Source: Modestobacter sp. VKM Ac-2985
Lineage (GTDB): Bacteria > Actinomycetota > Actinomycetes > Mycobacteriales > Geodermatophilaceae
DNA: 64,000 nt
NCBI RefSeq assembly: GCF_026967925.1
Contig: NZ_JAPVBI010000003.1
Coordinates: 974,826 to 1,038,825 of the forward strand
Reading direction: 5' to 3'
In this document: piece after piece, positions 9,058 through 16,637 of the stretch
Numbering within the stretch: position 1 is the first letter of the stretch
How the letters are laid out: each line of letters starts with the position of its first letter
Made by a program: the position numbers and the translations under genes
Notes under the pieces: generated by a model
The model's input: the letters and a program-made list of their open reading frames with translations, nothing else
The model's database searches: none
Told to the model about the DNA's origin: nothing

Positions 9058-9957
9058 ATGACGACGAGGTCACTCACCACCCTGTTCACCGGCGGCGCCT
9101 TCTTCGAGGGCCCGCGCTGGTACGACGGCACCTGGTGGGTGTCCGACTTCTACCGGCGGACGATCAGCCGGATCAGCACCGACGGCGTCGAGCAGGTGGT
9201 GGCCGAGGTGGCCGGGCAGCCGTCGGGGCTGGGCTGGCTGCCCGACGGCACCCTGGTCGCCGTCTCGATGAAGGACCACCGGCTGCTCCGGGTCGCCGAC
9301 GGGCGGACCACCGAGCTGGCCGACCTCACCGAGCACTGCGGCGGCCACCTCAACGACCTGGTGGTGGACGGGGCCGGGCGGGTCTTCGTCGGCGACTTCG
9401 GCTTCGACCTGATGGGCGGCGGCGCGGCCCGCACCGCGTCGCTGAAGCGGGTCGACCCGGACGGCACGGTGACCGTGGTCGCCGAGGGGCTGCAGTTCCC
9501 CAACGGCATGGCCATCACGCCGGACGGCGGCACGCTGCTGGTCGACGAGACCCTGGGGAACCGGGTCACCGCCTTCGACCTCTCCCCCGACGGCTCGCTC
9601 ACCGACCGGCGGGTGTTCGCCCAGCTCGGCCCGGAGGTCACCGGGGCCACCACCGAGGAGGTGCTCGGCCAGCTGGTGGTCGCCCCCGATGGCTGCGCCC
9701 TGGACGCCGAGGGCCACCTCTGGATCGCCGACGCGGTCGGCGGCCGGGCGGCCCGGCTCTCCCCCGGCGGCGAGGTGGTCGACGAGGTGCGGGCGCCCGA
9801 GGGGCTGGGGGTGTTCGCCTGCGCCCTCGGCGGGGACGACGGCCGGACCCTGCTGCTGTGCAGTGCGCCGGACTTCTACGAGCACAACCGCGCGCCGGCG
9901 CGCGAGGCGGTCCTGCTGACCACCACGGTCGACGTCCCGCACGCCGGCCACTCCTGA
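9058..9957 (+). CDS. SMP-30/gluconolactonase/LRE family protein
   Basis: A 299-residue six-bladed beta-propeller of the SMP-30 (gluconolaconase/luciferin-regenerating-enzyme-like) family. Diagnostic stretches are FFEGPRWYDGTWWVSDF at the N-terminus (metal-binding Glu), the HLNDLVVDGAGRVFVGDFG blade (metal-binding Asn and Asp) and the LQFPNGMAITPDGGTLLVDE blade with its metal Asn. Members hydrolyse sugar lactones or other esters with one divalent metal; the substrate here is unknown. No signal peptide is seen, so it is cytosolic. It appears monocistronic and is followed by a hairpin at 9984. Confidence 0.85.
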   Translation: MTTRSLTTLFTGGAFFEGPRWYDGTWWVSDFYRRTISRISTDGVEQVVAEVAGQPSGLGWLPDGTLVAVSMKDHRLLRVADGRTTELADLTEHCGGHLNDLVVDGAGRVFVGDFGFDLMGGGAARTASLKRVDPDGTVTVVAEGLQFPNGMAITPDGGTLLVDETLGNRVTAFDLSPDGSLTDRRVFAQLGPEVTGATTEEVLGQLVVAPDGCALDAEGHLWIADAVGGRAARLSPGGEVVDEVRAPEGLGVFACALGGDDGRTLLLCSAPDFYEHNRAPAREAVLLTTTVDVPHAGHS

Positions 9958-9983
9958 TCGATGGGGCGGCCGATCGAGGTGGG

Positions 9984-10013
9984 CCGCCGGCCCGGATGCG
10001 CCGGGGCCGGCGG
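9984..10013 (+). terminator. GC-rich stem-loop after the SMP-30 gene
   Basis: CCGCCGGCCCGG pairs with CCGGGGCCGGCGG (one bulged base) around a short loop, 27 bases after the stop at 9957. Confidence 0.55.
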
Positions 10014-10029
10014 TCCGCGCTCGTCGGCC

Positions 10030-10035
10030 TAGGAT
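10030..10035 (+). promoter_or_regulatory. -10-like element TAGGAT upstream of the membrane protein gene
   Basis: TAGGAT lies about 65 bases upstream of the TTG start at 10099, after the hairpin that ends the previous transcript. No clear -35 box is seen. Confidence 0.35.
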
Positions 10036-10098
10036 GGTCAGCTCGCGCGACGGGCGGCGGCATCCGGCACCGTCCATCACCCGAGGAGTTGTTCGGCG

Positions 10099-10941
10099 TT
10101 GCTGCCTGTCGTCCGGCCCGGTCGTCTGCTGCTGATCACCGCCCTCGCGACCCTGCTGGTCAACGCCACCTCCGCGACGCTGCGGCTCGTGGGGCTGTCC
10201 CTGCCGGGCTCCGGCACGCGGACCGGCGGGCGCCCCACCGAGGAACCGTTCCCCGGCTTCACCACGTTGACCGAGCAGTTCTCCACGGACGCCGAGGCCA
10301 ACCTGGCGGTCTGGTTCTCCGGCCTGCTGCTCCTGATGGTCGCCCTCGTCAGTGCCGGCATCTGGCTCACCCTCCGGCGCCAGGGCGCGTCCGGACGCTG
10401 GCCGTGGCTGCTGCTCAGCCTGCTGTTCTTCTACGTGTCGTTGGACGAGGTCGCGGTCCTGCACGAGCTGGCCACCCCGCTGATGGGTCAGGTGGTCGAC
10501 GCGCGCGGGGCCCTCACGTTCACCTGGGTCGTGCTGGCCGCACCGATCGTCGTCGTCCTGGCGGTGCTGTTCCTGCCCTTCCTCTGGCGACTGGAGCACC
10601 GCACCGGGCTGCTGCTGGCGCTCTCCGGCGTGGTGTTCGTGAGCGGGGCACTCGGACTGGAGCTGCTCGGTGGCTGGGTGATCGACGGCAACAGCAGCCC
10701 GTTCAGCACGCCCTACGTCTGGATCACGACGGTCGAGGAGCTGCTGGAGAACCTCGGTACCGTCCTGGCCCTCTACGCGGTCACCCGGCACGCGGCGCTC
10801 ACGTTCGGGGAGGACGCCGACCCCCCGTCCGACCGGCCGGCGGCCATCGCCTCCGGGTCACCCGAGGGCCAGGTCTCCGGGTCACCCGAGGGCCGGGCGT
10901 GGACCGACCGGACCGCTGACCACCCGACCCCCGCCCGGTAG
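10099..10941 (+). CDS. Integral membrane protein of unknown function
   Basis: A 280-residue protein I do not recognise. It begins at TTG 10099, about ten bases after GAGGAG. Hydrophobic helices lie at roughly 10-28, 75-95, 105-130, 150-175, 178-198 and 215-235. Between the first two is a polar extracytoplasmic loop with TEEPFPGFTTLTEQFSTDAE, and a conserved-looking LDEVAVLHE follows the third. The C-terminal tail (about 240-280) is hydrophilic and contains two copies of SGSPEG encoded by a 24-bp duplication. No enzymatic motif is visible. It converges on the NUDIX gene with an 11-base gap. Confidence 0.65.
   Translation: MLPVVRPGRLLLITALATLLVNATSATLRLVGLSLPGSGTRTGGRPTEEPFPGFTTLTEQFSTDAEANLAVWFSGLLLLMVALVSAGIWLTLRRQGASGRWPWLLLSLLFFYVSLDEVAVLHELATPLMGQVVDARGALTFTWVVLAAPIVVVLAVLFLPFLWRLEHRTGLLLALSGVVFVSGALGLELLGGWVIDGNSSPFSTPYVWITTVEELLENLGTVLALYAVTRHAALTFGEDADPPSDRPAAIASGSPEGQVSGSPEGRAWTDRTADHPTPAR
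10851..10894 (+). repeat. 24-bp tandem duplication in the C-terminal tail of the membrane protein
   Basis: CTCCGGGTCACCCGAGGGCC occurs at 10851-10870 and again at 10875-10894, encoding two SGSPEG units. The tail resembles the PEGR repeats at the end of the second DUF4011 helicase at the protein level. Confidence 0.8.
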
Positions 10942-10952
10942 CGCCCGGCCGC

Positions 10953-11423
10953 TCACGCCGCGACGCGGGCCAGCAGTCGGTCCAGGAACGGCACCTGGCC
11001 ACGCACCAGCGCCACCCGGGCCTCCTCGACGGAGAACCAGTCCGCCCGGTCGATCTCCGGGAACTGCTGGACCCGGCCCGACCGGGGCGGCCACTCCAGG
11101 TCGAAGGTGTTGCTGGTGCAGGCCGTGGCGTCCAGGTCGCCCTCCCCGGCGAAGACGGTGAGCAGCTTGCCGCTGGTCACCCGCAGCTCCCCCAGGTCGA
11201 GGAACGTCTGCGCCGGCACCGGCGAGCCGAGCTCCTCGGCGAACTCCCGGCGGGCCACGTCCAGCGGCTCCTCGCCCGGCCCGTGCTCGCCCTTGGGGAT
11301 CGACCACCCACCGGCGTCCTTGCGCGCCCAGAACGGGCCACCCATGTGCCCGAGCAGCACCTCGACGTCGCCGTCCCCGGCGACCCGGTAGAGCAACACA
11401 CCGGCACTCCTCCTGGCGGGCAC
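10953..11423 (-). CDS. NUDIX hydrolase
   Basis: A 156-residue single-domain NUDIX enzyme that hydrolyses nucleoside-diphosphate-linked substrates. The NUDIX box follows G-x5-E-x7-REUxEExGU exactly, reading GEHGPGEEPLDVARREFAEE followed by LG near residues 45-67. The first strand RRSAGVLLYR and the GGPFWARKDAGGWSIPKGE stretch match small actinobacterial housekeeping NUDIX proteins. GTG 11423 is preferred because it keeps the first beta strand. An internal AGGAGG with a GTG eight codons later would remove it. The substrate cannot be deduced. Confidence 0.88.
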   Translation of the reverse strand: MPARRSAGVLLYRVAGDGDVEVLLGHMGGPFWARKDAGGWSIPKGEHGPGEEPLDVARREFAEELGSPVPAQTFLDLGELRVTSGKLLTVFAGEGDLDATACTSNTFDLEWPPRSGRVQQFPEIDRADWFSVEEARVALVRGQVPFLDRLLARVAA

Positions 11424-11478
11424 GCCCGGCAGCGTGCCATGTCCCGGACGGGGTAATCCGGGTGCGGCCGGCCCTTCG

Positions 11479-11507
11479 GGGGGCCAGAGTCGCGACTTCG
11501 GCCTCAG
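11479..11507. repeat. Degenerate copy of a dispersed palindromic element upstream of rtcB
   Basis: The right half AGTCGCGACTTCGGCC...TCAG matches the perfect palindrome at 53361-53392 and the copy at 57573-57608. The left arm has decayed. It lies 24 bases before the rtcB start, in its leader or promoter region. Confidence 0.6.
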
Positions 11508-11530
11508 GGACGACCGGACAGGAAGGGACC

Positions 11531-12694
11531 ATGGAGACCATCAGCGGACGCCTGCTCAGTTGGGCGTCCATCCTCGAGCCGAGCACCCGCGAGCAGGCCG
11601 AGCGGACCGCGGCGATGCCGTTCGTCCGGCCGCACCTGGCCCTGATGCCCGACGCCCACCTGGGCAAGGGCGCGACCGTGGGCTCGGTCATACCGACCGA
11701 GGGCGCCATCATCCCGGCGGCGGTCGGGGTGGACATCGGCTGCGGGATGCGGGCCGTGCGCACCCAGTTCGACGCCGCCGACCTGGCCGGCCGGGACCTG
11801 TCCGTGCTGCACGGGCAGATCTCGCGTGCAGTGCCACTGTCGGCCGGTCGGTACAACAGGAGGGTCCTGCCCACGGCCGAGCCCCGGGTCGAGGAGTTGC
11901 GGGCGCTGCCCGGCGTGGCCCAGGCCGACGGCGCCGCCGGCACCTGGCCGCTGCAGCTGGGGTCGCTCGGCTCGGGCAACCACTTCATCGAGGTGTCGCT
12001 GGACGAGCAGGACCGGGTCTGGCTGTTCCTGCACTCCGGCTCCCGCGGGGTCGGCAACAAGCTCGCCTCGGTGCACATCCGCCGGGCCCAGGAGCGGTGC
12101 CGCGCGCTCGGCATCGAGCTGGCCGACCGCGACCTGGCTTACCTGGAGGAGGGGACGACGGAGTTCGACGCCTACCTCGAGGCGCTGCGCTGGGCGCAGC
12201 GGTTCGCCGTTCTCAACCGGGAAGAGATGATGGACCGGGTCGTCGAGCAGCTGGGCAGGTTCCTCCGCGACGACGTCCAGCGGCTGGAGACCGTGGACTG
12301 CCACCACAACTACACCGAGCGCGAACGGCACGACGGGCGCGACGTGTGGCTGTCCCGCAAGGGCGCGATCAGCGCCCGGAAGGGGCAGGCCGGGCTGATC
12401 CCGGGCTCGATGGGGACGGCGTCCTACGTCGTCTCCGGGCTGGGCAACCCGGCCGCGCTGATGTCGGCTCCGCACGGCGCGGGGCGCAACCACTCGCGCA
12501 CCGCCGCGCGCCGGCTGTTCAGCCGGGCGGACCTGGAGCAGCGGATGACCGGGATCGCCTGGGGGCACTCCGACGCGTTCCTGGACGAGCACCCGGACGC
12601 CTACAAGCCGATCGACCAGGTGATGGCCGACGCGGCCGACCTGGTGGAGGTCCGGCACACGCTGCGGCAGATCGTCAACGTCAAGGGCGACTGA
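11531..12694 (+). CDS. rtcB: RtcB-family RNA-splicing ligase
   Basis: A 387-residue RtcB ligase that joins RNA 2',3'-cyclic-phosphate or 3'-phosphate ends to 5'-OH ends using GTP and Mn2+. Family landmarks are present: VDIGCGM with the metal-binding Asp/Cys, GSLGSGNHFIEV, HSGSRGVGN, HHNYTERE, the RKGAISARKGQAGLIPGSMG nucleotide-binding stretch and PHGAGRNHSR with the guanylylated His. Start ATG 11531 follows AGGAAGGG; the frame is open further upstream but lacks a ribosome site. No archease, RtcA or RtcR homologue is adjacent, so this is an orphan rtcB. Its in vivo role (RNA repair, tRNA or stress) is unknown. Confidence 0.93.
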   Translation: METISGRLLSWASILEPSTREQAERTAAMPFVRPHLALMPDAHLGKGATVGSVIPTEGAIIPAAVGVDIGCGMRAVRTQFDAADLAGRDLSVLHGQISRAVPLSAGRYNRRVLPTAEPRVEELRALPGVAQADGAAGTWPLQLGSLGSGNHFIEVSLDEQDRVWLFLHSGSRGVGNKLASVHIRRAQERCRALGIELADRDLAYLEEGTTEFDAYLEALRWAQRFAVLNREEMMDRVVEQLGRFLRDDVQRLETVDCHHNYTERERHDGRDVWLSRKGAISARKGQAGLIPGSMGTASYVVSGLGNPAALMSAPHGAGRNHSRTAARRLFSRADLEQRMTGIAWGHSDAFLDEHPDAYKPIDQVMADAADLVEVRHTLRQIVNVKGD

Positions 12695-12701
12695 TGAAGG
12701 A

Positions 12702-12750
12702 CCCCGTCTCCCTCATCCCTCGCAAGCTCGGGACGAGCCTCCAGACGGGG
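12702..12750. terminator. Stem-loop between convergent rtcB and GT51 genes
   Basis: CCCCGTCT (12702-12709) pairs with AGACGGGG (12743-12750) across a 33-base loop in the 58-base gap between the two convergent genes. Confidence 0.5.
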
Positions 12751-12752
12751 CC

Positions 12753-13520
12753 TCAACTACTGACCAGGCCCCAGTCCTCGGTGGCGATCGTGTCGGCCCG
12801 CACGCGGGTGAGCACGCCCGCGTCGACCAGCCGGTCCAGCACGTGGGCCTGCCGCTGCGCGGCGAGGTCGGGGTGCACCAGCGGGTCGTAGGCGGTGGGC
12901 GCCTGGAACAGGCCGGCGAGCAGCGTCGCCTGTGCCCAGCTCAGCTGGTCGGGCGGGACCCCGAAGTAGCCCGCGGTGGCCGCGGGCAGCCCGACGAAGC
13001 CGTGCCCGTAGTACCCGTTGTCGAGGTACATCCGCAGCAGGTCGTCCTTGCTGTACGCGGCGTCCAGCTTGAGGGCGAGGAGGACGGCCTCGGCCTTCTG
13101 CACCGGGCCGTTCTCCCCGTCCAGGTAGACGTTCTTGGCCAGTTGCTGCACCAGCGTCGACCCACCCTGGTCGGTGCCCGACAGCAGCCCCCAGAACGCC
13201 CGGACGGCACCGGTCGGGCTGACCCCGGGGTGGTGGGCGAAGCCGGCGTCCTCGGTGGCGAGCAGGGCCTGCACGAAGGCCGGCGCAGGTTCCACCTGCA
13301 GCGCGGGCGCACCGTTCTCGGCCAGGTGCGCGGCGACCCGGGCCGCGGCGTCGTCGACCGCCGGCGTGCGCACCCAGCCGACGCCGACCACGGCCACGCC
13401 GAGGACCACCAGCACGGTGGCGAGCGCACCGAGGCGGCGCGCCACCCGCCGGGGCCAGGACCGCCGGGCGGGCACGGGCCCGCCGGGCACGTGGACACGC
13501 TGCAGGGTGCCTGCGGACAC
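12753..13520 (-). CDS. Monofunctional peptidoglycan glycosyltransferase (GT51)
   Basis: A 255-residue membrane-anchored transglycosylase that polymerises lipid II into glycan strands. After a basic N-terminus and one transmembrane helix (about 27-48) comes a GT51 domain. Its motifs are ATEDAGFAHHPGV with the catalytic Glu, GGSTLVQQLAKNVYL, and KDDLLRMYLDNGYYGHGFVG. There is no transpeptidase domain, so it is of the MtgA/MGT type. GTG 13520 is chosen because GGGAGG lies ten bases before it; GTG 13547 has no ribosome site. A 24-bp palindrome sits upstream at 13561. The gene is the last on the minus strand before the rtcB terminator. Confidence 0.88.
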   Translation of the reverse strand: MSAGTLQRVHVPGGPVPARRSWPRRVARRLGALATVLVVLGVAVVGVGWVRTPAVDDAAARVAAHLAENGAPALQVEPAPAFVQALLATEDAGFAHHPGVSPTGAVRAFWGLLSGTDQGGSTLVQQLAKNVYLDGENGPVQKAEAVLLALKLDAAYSKDDLLRMYLDNGYYGHGFVGLPAATAGYFGVPPDQLSWAQATLLAGLFQAPTAYDPLVHPDLAAQRQAHVLDRLVDAGVLTRVRADTIATEDWGLVSS

Positions 13521-13560
13521 CGACCGACCACCTCCCGTCCCGGCCACACCGGGACCGGTA

Positions 13561-13584
13561 CGGCACCGATCATGATCAGTGCCG
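13561..13584 (-). promoter_or_regulatory. 24-bp near-perfect palindrome upstream of the GT51 gene
   Basis: CGGCAC and GTGCCG flank GATCATGATC; 11 of 12 pairs match. It lies about 40 bases before the GTG and contains CATGAT, a possible -10. Operator overlapping a promoter is one reading; a weak terminator of the metallophosphoesterase transcript is the other. Confidence 0.4.
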
Positions 13585-13685
13585 GACGCGGTCCCGGGGA
13601 GCCCGGACGGTGGCCGGGGCGGCTCAGGGCGCCGGATCCCACCCTTCCGGGGGACCGCCGGGACGGGTGTCCCTCAGCGGAGGGC

Positions 13686-15551
13686 TCACTCCGACAGCGG
13701 CCAGGGGCGCTGGTCGCTGATGCCGAGCTCCGTGCCGCACAGGCGGTCGGGATCGATGTCCTGCGGGCGGAAGTACACCGTCGAGGCGGTGACGTCGTCG
13801 CCGAACTCCTGCGGTGAGTCCGCCGCGGGCGGGGCGACGAGCACGGGCTGATCGGACTCGATCGAGAAGCGGATGACCCGGGTGAACTGGCAGTCGGCGG
13901 CCACCGACACGATGCTGAACTGGATCGGCGGGCGGCCTTCGCCGCGGGCTATGTTGTCCAGCCCGCCGGCCCCGGTGGTCCCCTCCACCAGGTCGATCCC
14001 GCCGTCCTCGCCCTGGATCTCGGAGCTGTCGTTCTGGCGGTGCACGTGGCCGGAGACCGTCTGCCGGATCCGCCCGGGGAGGACCTCGCGCAGCTCCTCG
14101 GCGGCGACCGGTTCGTGCACCGCGAAGACGTCGATGGCCTCCAGGTCCGCCGGGGCGTCCCCCGCCGCGGCGAGGGCGCCGTCCGGCACGGCAGCCCCGT
14201 CGCCGACGGGGGAGCCCGCCTCCGCTGCCGCCGCCCCGTCGGTGGGGACGTCCTCCTCGGCCACCGCGATCTCCTCGTCGGCCGGGATCTCCTCGTCCGC
14301 CGGCACGCCGAGCGCCTCCCGGACGGCCTCGCGCTGCAGGCCCTCCACCACGTCGGGTGCGTCGGCGCCGTACCGGCCCGGGCCTCCGTAGACCCGGGGG
14401 TCCGACAGGCCGGCGACGGTGAGCCCGTAGGCGTCCACGATGCCGGCGGTGACGTCGTAGCCACCCTCGGTGGCGACCTTGTCACCCAGCACCGTGACGC
14501 CCGGGATGGTGCGCATGACCTCCACCGTGGCCGGGGAGTCGTGGTTGCCGGCCACCCAGAGCATCGGGGCGACGGAGGTGAGGGCGGTGATCCCCTCGAG
14601 GTAGGCCGGCGTCAGCTCCTGGCGGGTGCCGAACGCGCTCTCGTCACCGGCGTTGATGATCAGGTCGACGTCGTAGTTCTCCGCGTACCGCGCCACGAGC
14701 GGGTAGGTGGCCGACAGGTGCATGTCGGAGATGGTCATGATCTGCAGCGCCGTCGCCGGCGTCTGGGCGTCGTCGATCTGCGCCTGCAGAGCCGCCTGGA
14801 TGCCGACCACCGAGCCCAGCACGTCCAGCGCCTTGTTCGACTGGCTGTAGTAGGCGGTCAGCTCGCTGGGGAACAGCTGCGCCGCGGCGAGCGTGCCGGT
14901 CAACTGGGAGTCGCGGACCCAGTTCGGGTTGTAGCTGAGCACCCCGTACCCGGCGACGGCCACCGTGACGGCGGCGGCGCCCGCCGCCTGCAGCGCGCGA
15001 TGCCGCAGCTCGTCCGGGCGGCGCGGCCGGCCCCGCAGGTAGCGGACCGACATGTTGATCGCCGCGGCGATCAGCAGACCGGCGAGCAGGCCGAGCATGA
15101 GCTCGGCGATGAGCCAGGCGGCGATCCTCGGCACCTGGGCCGCGAAGTCGGCCTGCATCCGCTCCACGAAGCCGGGCAGGTCCCCACCGGCCAGCCGGGT
15201 CAACTGCAGGACGTCGACGTCGACCGGGCTGATGTGCACGCCGAACGGCACGCCGCTGACCTCGGGGAACTCCCAGCTGCCCAGCGTGGTGTCGGCGCTG
15301 AGCCCCGGCCGGCTGAGCAGCGTGCCCCGCACCTCGAACGGCACGCCCTGCACCGTGGCCTGGTACGGGAACGCACGCAGCGCCGCGGCGGCGCAGACCA
15401 GCGGCAGGACCAGCCGGAGCGCCCAGCGCAGCAGCACCTCGAGGACGTGGGAGGCGCCCGATCCGGTGCGCCGGGCGATCTGCTCCGCCTGCTGCCGGCG
15501 GGTGAACGGAAGGGGAAGGGGGAGCTGGTCCCCGCCCCGGGTGCTTGACAT
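13686..15551 (-). CDS. Membrane-bound metallophosphoesterase
   Basis: A 621-residue protein with an N-terminal membrane part and a calcineurin-like phosphoesterase domain. Hydrophobic helices lie near 40-60, 140-170 and 190-210, with a roughly 75-residue extracytoplasmic loop between the first two. The catalytic domain (about 265-560) has DMH in TISDMHL, GD in NAGDES, GNHD, a later His in FAVHEP and the terminal GHVH. An acidic Ala/Glu-rich insertion at about 400-450, with a duplicated ADEEI, breaks the domain before the last motifs. The topology suggests the active domain is outside the membrane. Start ATG 15551 follows GGGAGGATC. The substrate is unknown. Confidence 0.85.
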   Translation of the reverse strand: MSSTRGGDQLPLPLPFTRRQQAEQIARRTGSGASHVLEVLLRWALRLVLPLVCAAAALRAFPYQATVQGVPFEVRGTLLSRPGLSADTTLGSWEFPEVSGVPFGVHISPVDVDVLQLTRLAGGDLPGFVERMQADFAAQVPRIAAWLIAELMLGLLAGLLIAAAINMSVRYLRGRPRRPDELRHRALQAAGAAAVTVAVAGYGVLSYNPNWVRDSQLTGTLAAAQLFPSELTAYYSQSNKALDVLGSVVGIQAALQAQIDDAQTPATALQIMTISDMHLSATYPLVARYAENYDVDLIINAGDESAFGTRQELTPAYLEGITALTSVAPMLWVAGNHDSPATVEVMRTIPGVTVLGDKVATEGGYDVTAGIVDAYGLTVAGLSDPRVYGGPGRYGADAPDVVEGLQREAVREALGVPADEEIPADEEIAVAEEDVPTDGAAAAEAGSPVGDGAAVPDGALAAAGDAPADLEAIDVFAVHEPVAAEELREVLPGRIRQTVSGHVHRQNDSSEIQGEDGGIDLVEGTTGAGGLDNIARGEGRPPIQFSIVSVAADCQFTRVIRFSIESDQPVLVAPPAADSPQEFGDDVTASTVYFRPQDIDPDRLCGTELGISDQRPWPLSE

Positions 15552-15636
15552 CGGGGTCGATCCTCCCGCCTACCAGGACACACCGCCGCGCTGCCCTGTC
15601 CCTCCGGCGCGTCCTCCGGGGCCCCCGGCCCAGGAA

Positions 15637-16578
15637 ATGGGGCCGGAGGTGACGTGCTCCCGGCCCGGCGTGGGACCCTTGACCCTGACTGACGACGACG
15701 CGCTCGCTGACTCGCCGCCGACGAACGGGGCTCCCTTGGCACTGATCACCTGCCCCACCTGCAATTCCGAGGAGATCTCGGGCAAGCCGCAGCCGGACGG
15801 CCGGCTGCTGATCCACTGCGACGACTGCGGCGCCGAGTGGTTGCGCGGGGAGACCCGCCGCGACCCGGCCCGGCCCGCCGTCCAGTCCTTCGACTCCTTG
15901 CAGGCGGCCTTCCCGACCCCGGCCGACGTCCGTCCCGACGTGCGGGAGCGGGTGATGCTGCTGCAGTCGGAGTTCGCCATGGACCGGCCCGAGCCGGACC
16001 CGGACGTCGAGCCCTACCGCGAGCGGTACGCCGCGCTGTTCACCCGCGAGAACCTGCCGTCGGCGACGCCGGAGCAGCTGCTGCACTTCGCCAACTCCAC
16101 GACCGTGGCCGACCCGGGCAACGTGTCCGGCTTCAACCGGGCGTGGAAGACCGCCGGCCCGGACAAGGCGGCCACCCAGGTGCGCGCGACGATCGAGCAC
16201 CTGCTGTACGGGCCGGAGAGCCTGCGGCTCGAGGACCGGATGACCCAGCTGATCGACGGCAGCAAGAAGGGCCTGGGCTTCCCGTCCTTCAAGGAGGCGC
16301 TGCTGACGAAGGTCCTCTGCGTCGTGGAGCCCGAGCGCTTCCTGCCCGTGGTGCGGTACACCGCCGCCAACGGTGGCAAGAAGGAGCTGGCCAAGACGGT
16401 GTTCGAGCTCGACCTCCCGCCCGTGGAGAAGACGGCGTGGACGAGTGGCCGGCTGGCCGTCTGGAGCAACGACCTGCTGCGCTCGCTGGTCGGCAACGAC
16501 CTCCCCGACCTGCAGCAGGCAGCCCGCTTCCTGCAGTGGGCCAAGTCCCGCCCGGTGCTGTCCCGCAGCGACAGCTGA
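15637..16578 (+). CDS. Zinc-ribbon protein with an McrB-N-like C-terminal region
   Basis: A protein of about 313 residues that I do not fully recognise. Near the N-terminus is a zinc ribbon, CPTC ... CDDCG. Downstream (about 110-300) a helical region includes FANSTTVADPGNVSGFNRAW and LTKVLCVVEPERFLPVV, then a YTAANGGKK stretch. It resembles the region that precedes AAA+ modules in McrB-like proteins, but no ATPase follows. Nucleic-acid binding is inferred. The start is uncertain: ATG 15637, TTG 15679 and TTG 15736 are in frame, and the ribbon only needs the last. It is divergent from the metallophosphoesterase gene. The 3' end carries a 20-bp tandem duplication across the stop codon. Confidence 0.7.
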   Translation: MGPEVTCSRPGVGPLTLTDDDALADSPPTNGAPLALITCPTCNSEEISGKPQPDGRLLIHCDDCGAEWLRGETRRDPARPAVQSFDSLQAAFPTPADVRPDVRERVMLLQSEFAMDRPEPDPDVEPYRERYAALFTRENLPSATPEQLLHFANSTTVADPGNVSGFNRAWKTAGPDKAATQVRATIEHLLYGPESLRLEDRMTQLIDGSKKGLGFPSFKEALLTKVLCVVEPERFLPVVRYTAANGGKKELAKTVFELDLPPVEKTAWTSGRLAVWSNDLLRSLVGNDLPDLQQAARFLQWAKSRPVLSRSDS

Positions 16579-16598
16579 CGCCCCGCAGCGACAGCTGA
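16562..16598 (+). repeat. 20-bp tandem duplication across a stop codon
   Basis: CCCGCAGCGACAGCTGA occurs at 16562-16578, ending in the TGA of the zinc-ribbon gene, and again at 16582-16598. The duplication therefore also copied the stop codon. Confidence 0.85.
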
Positions 16599-16637
16599 CC
16601 GCCCCGCCCCCGTCCCCGGGTGCGGGGCGTTCGGCGT

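Noticed and set aside
13521..13547. GTG 13547 as start of the GT51 protein
   Set aside because: No ribosome site; GGGAGG lies downstream of it and serves GTG 13520.
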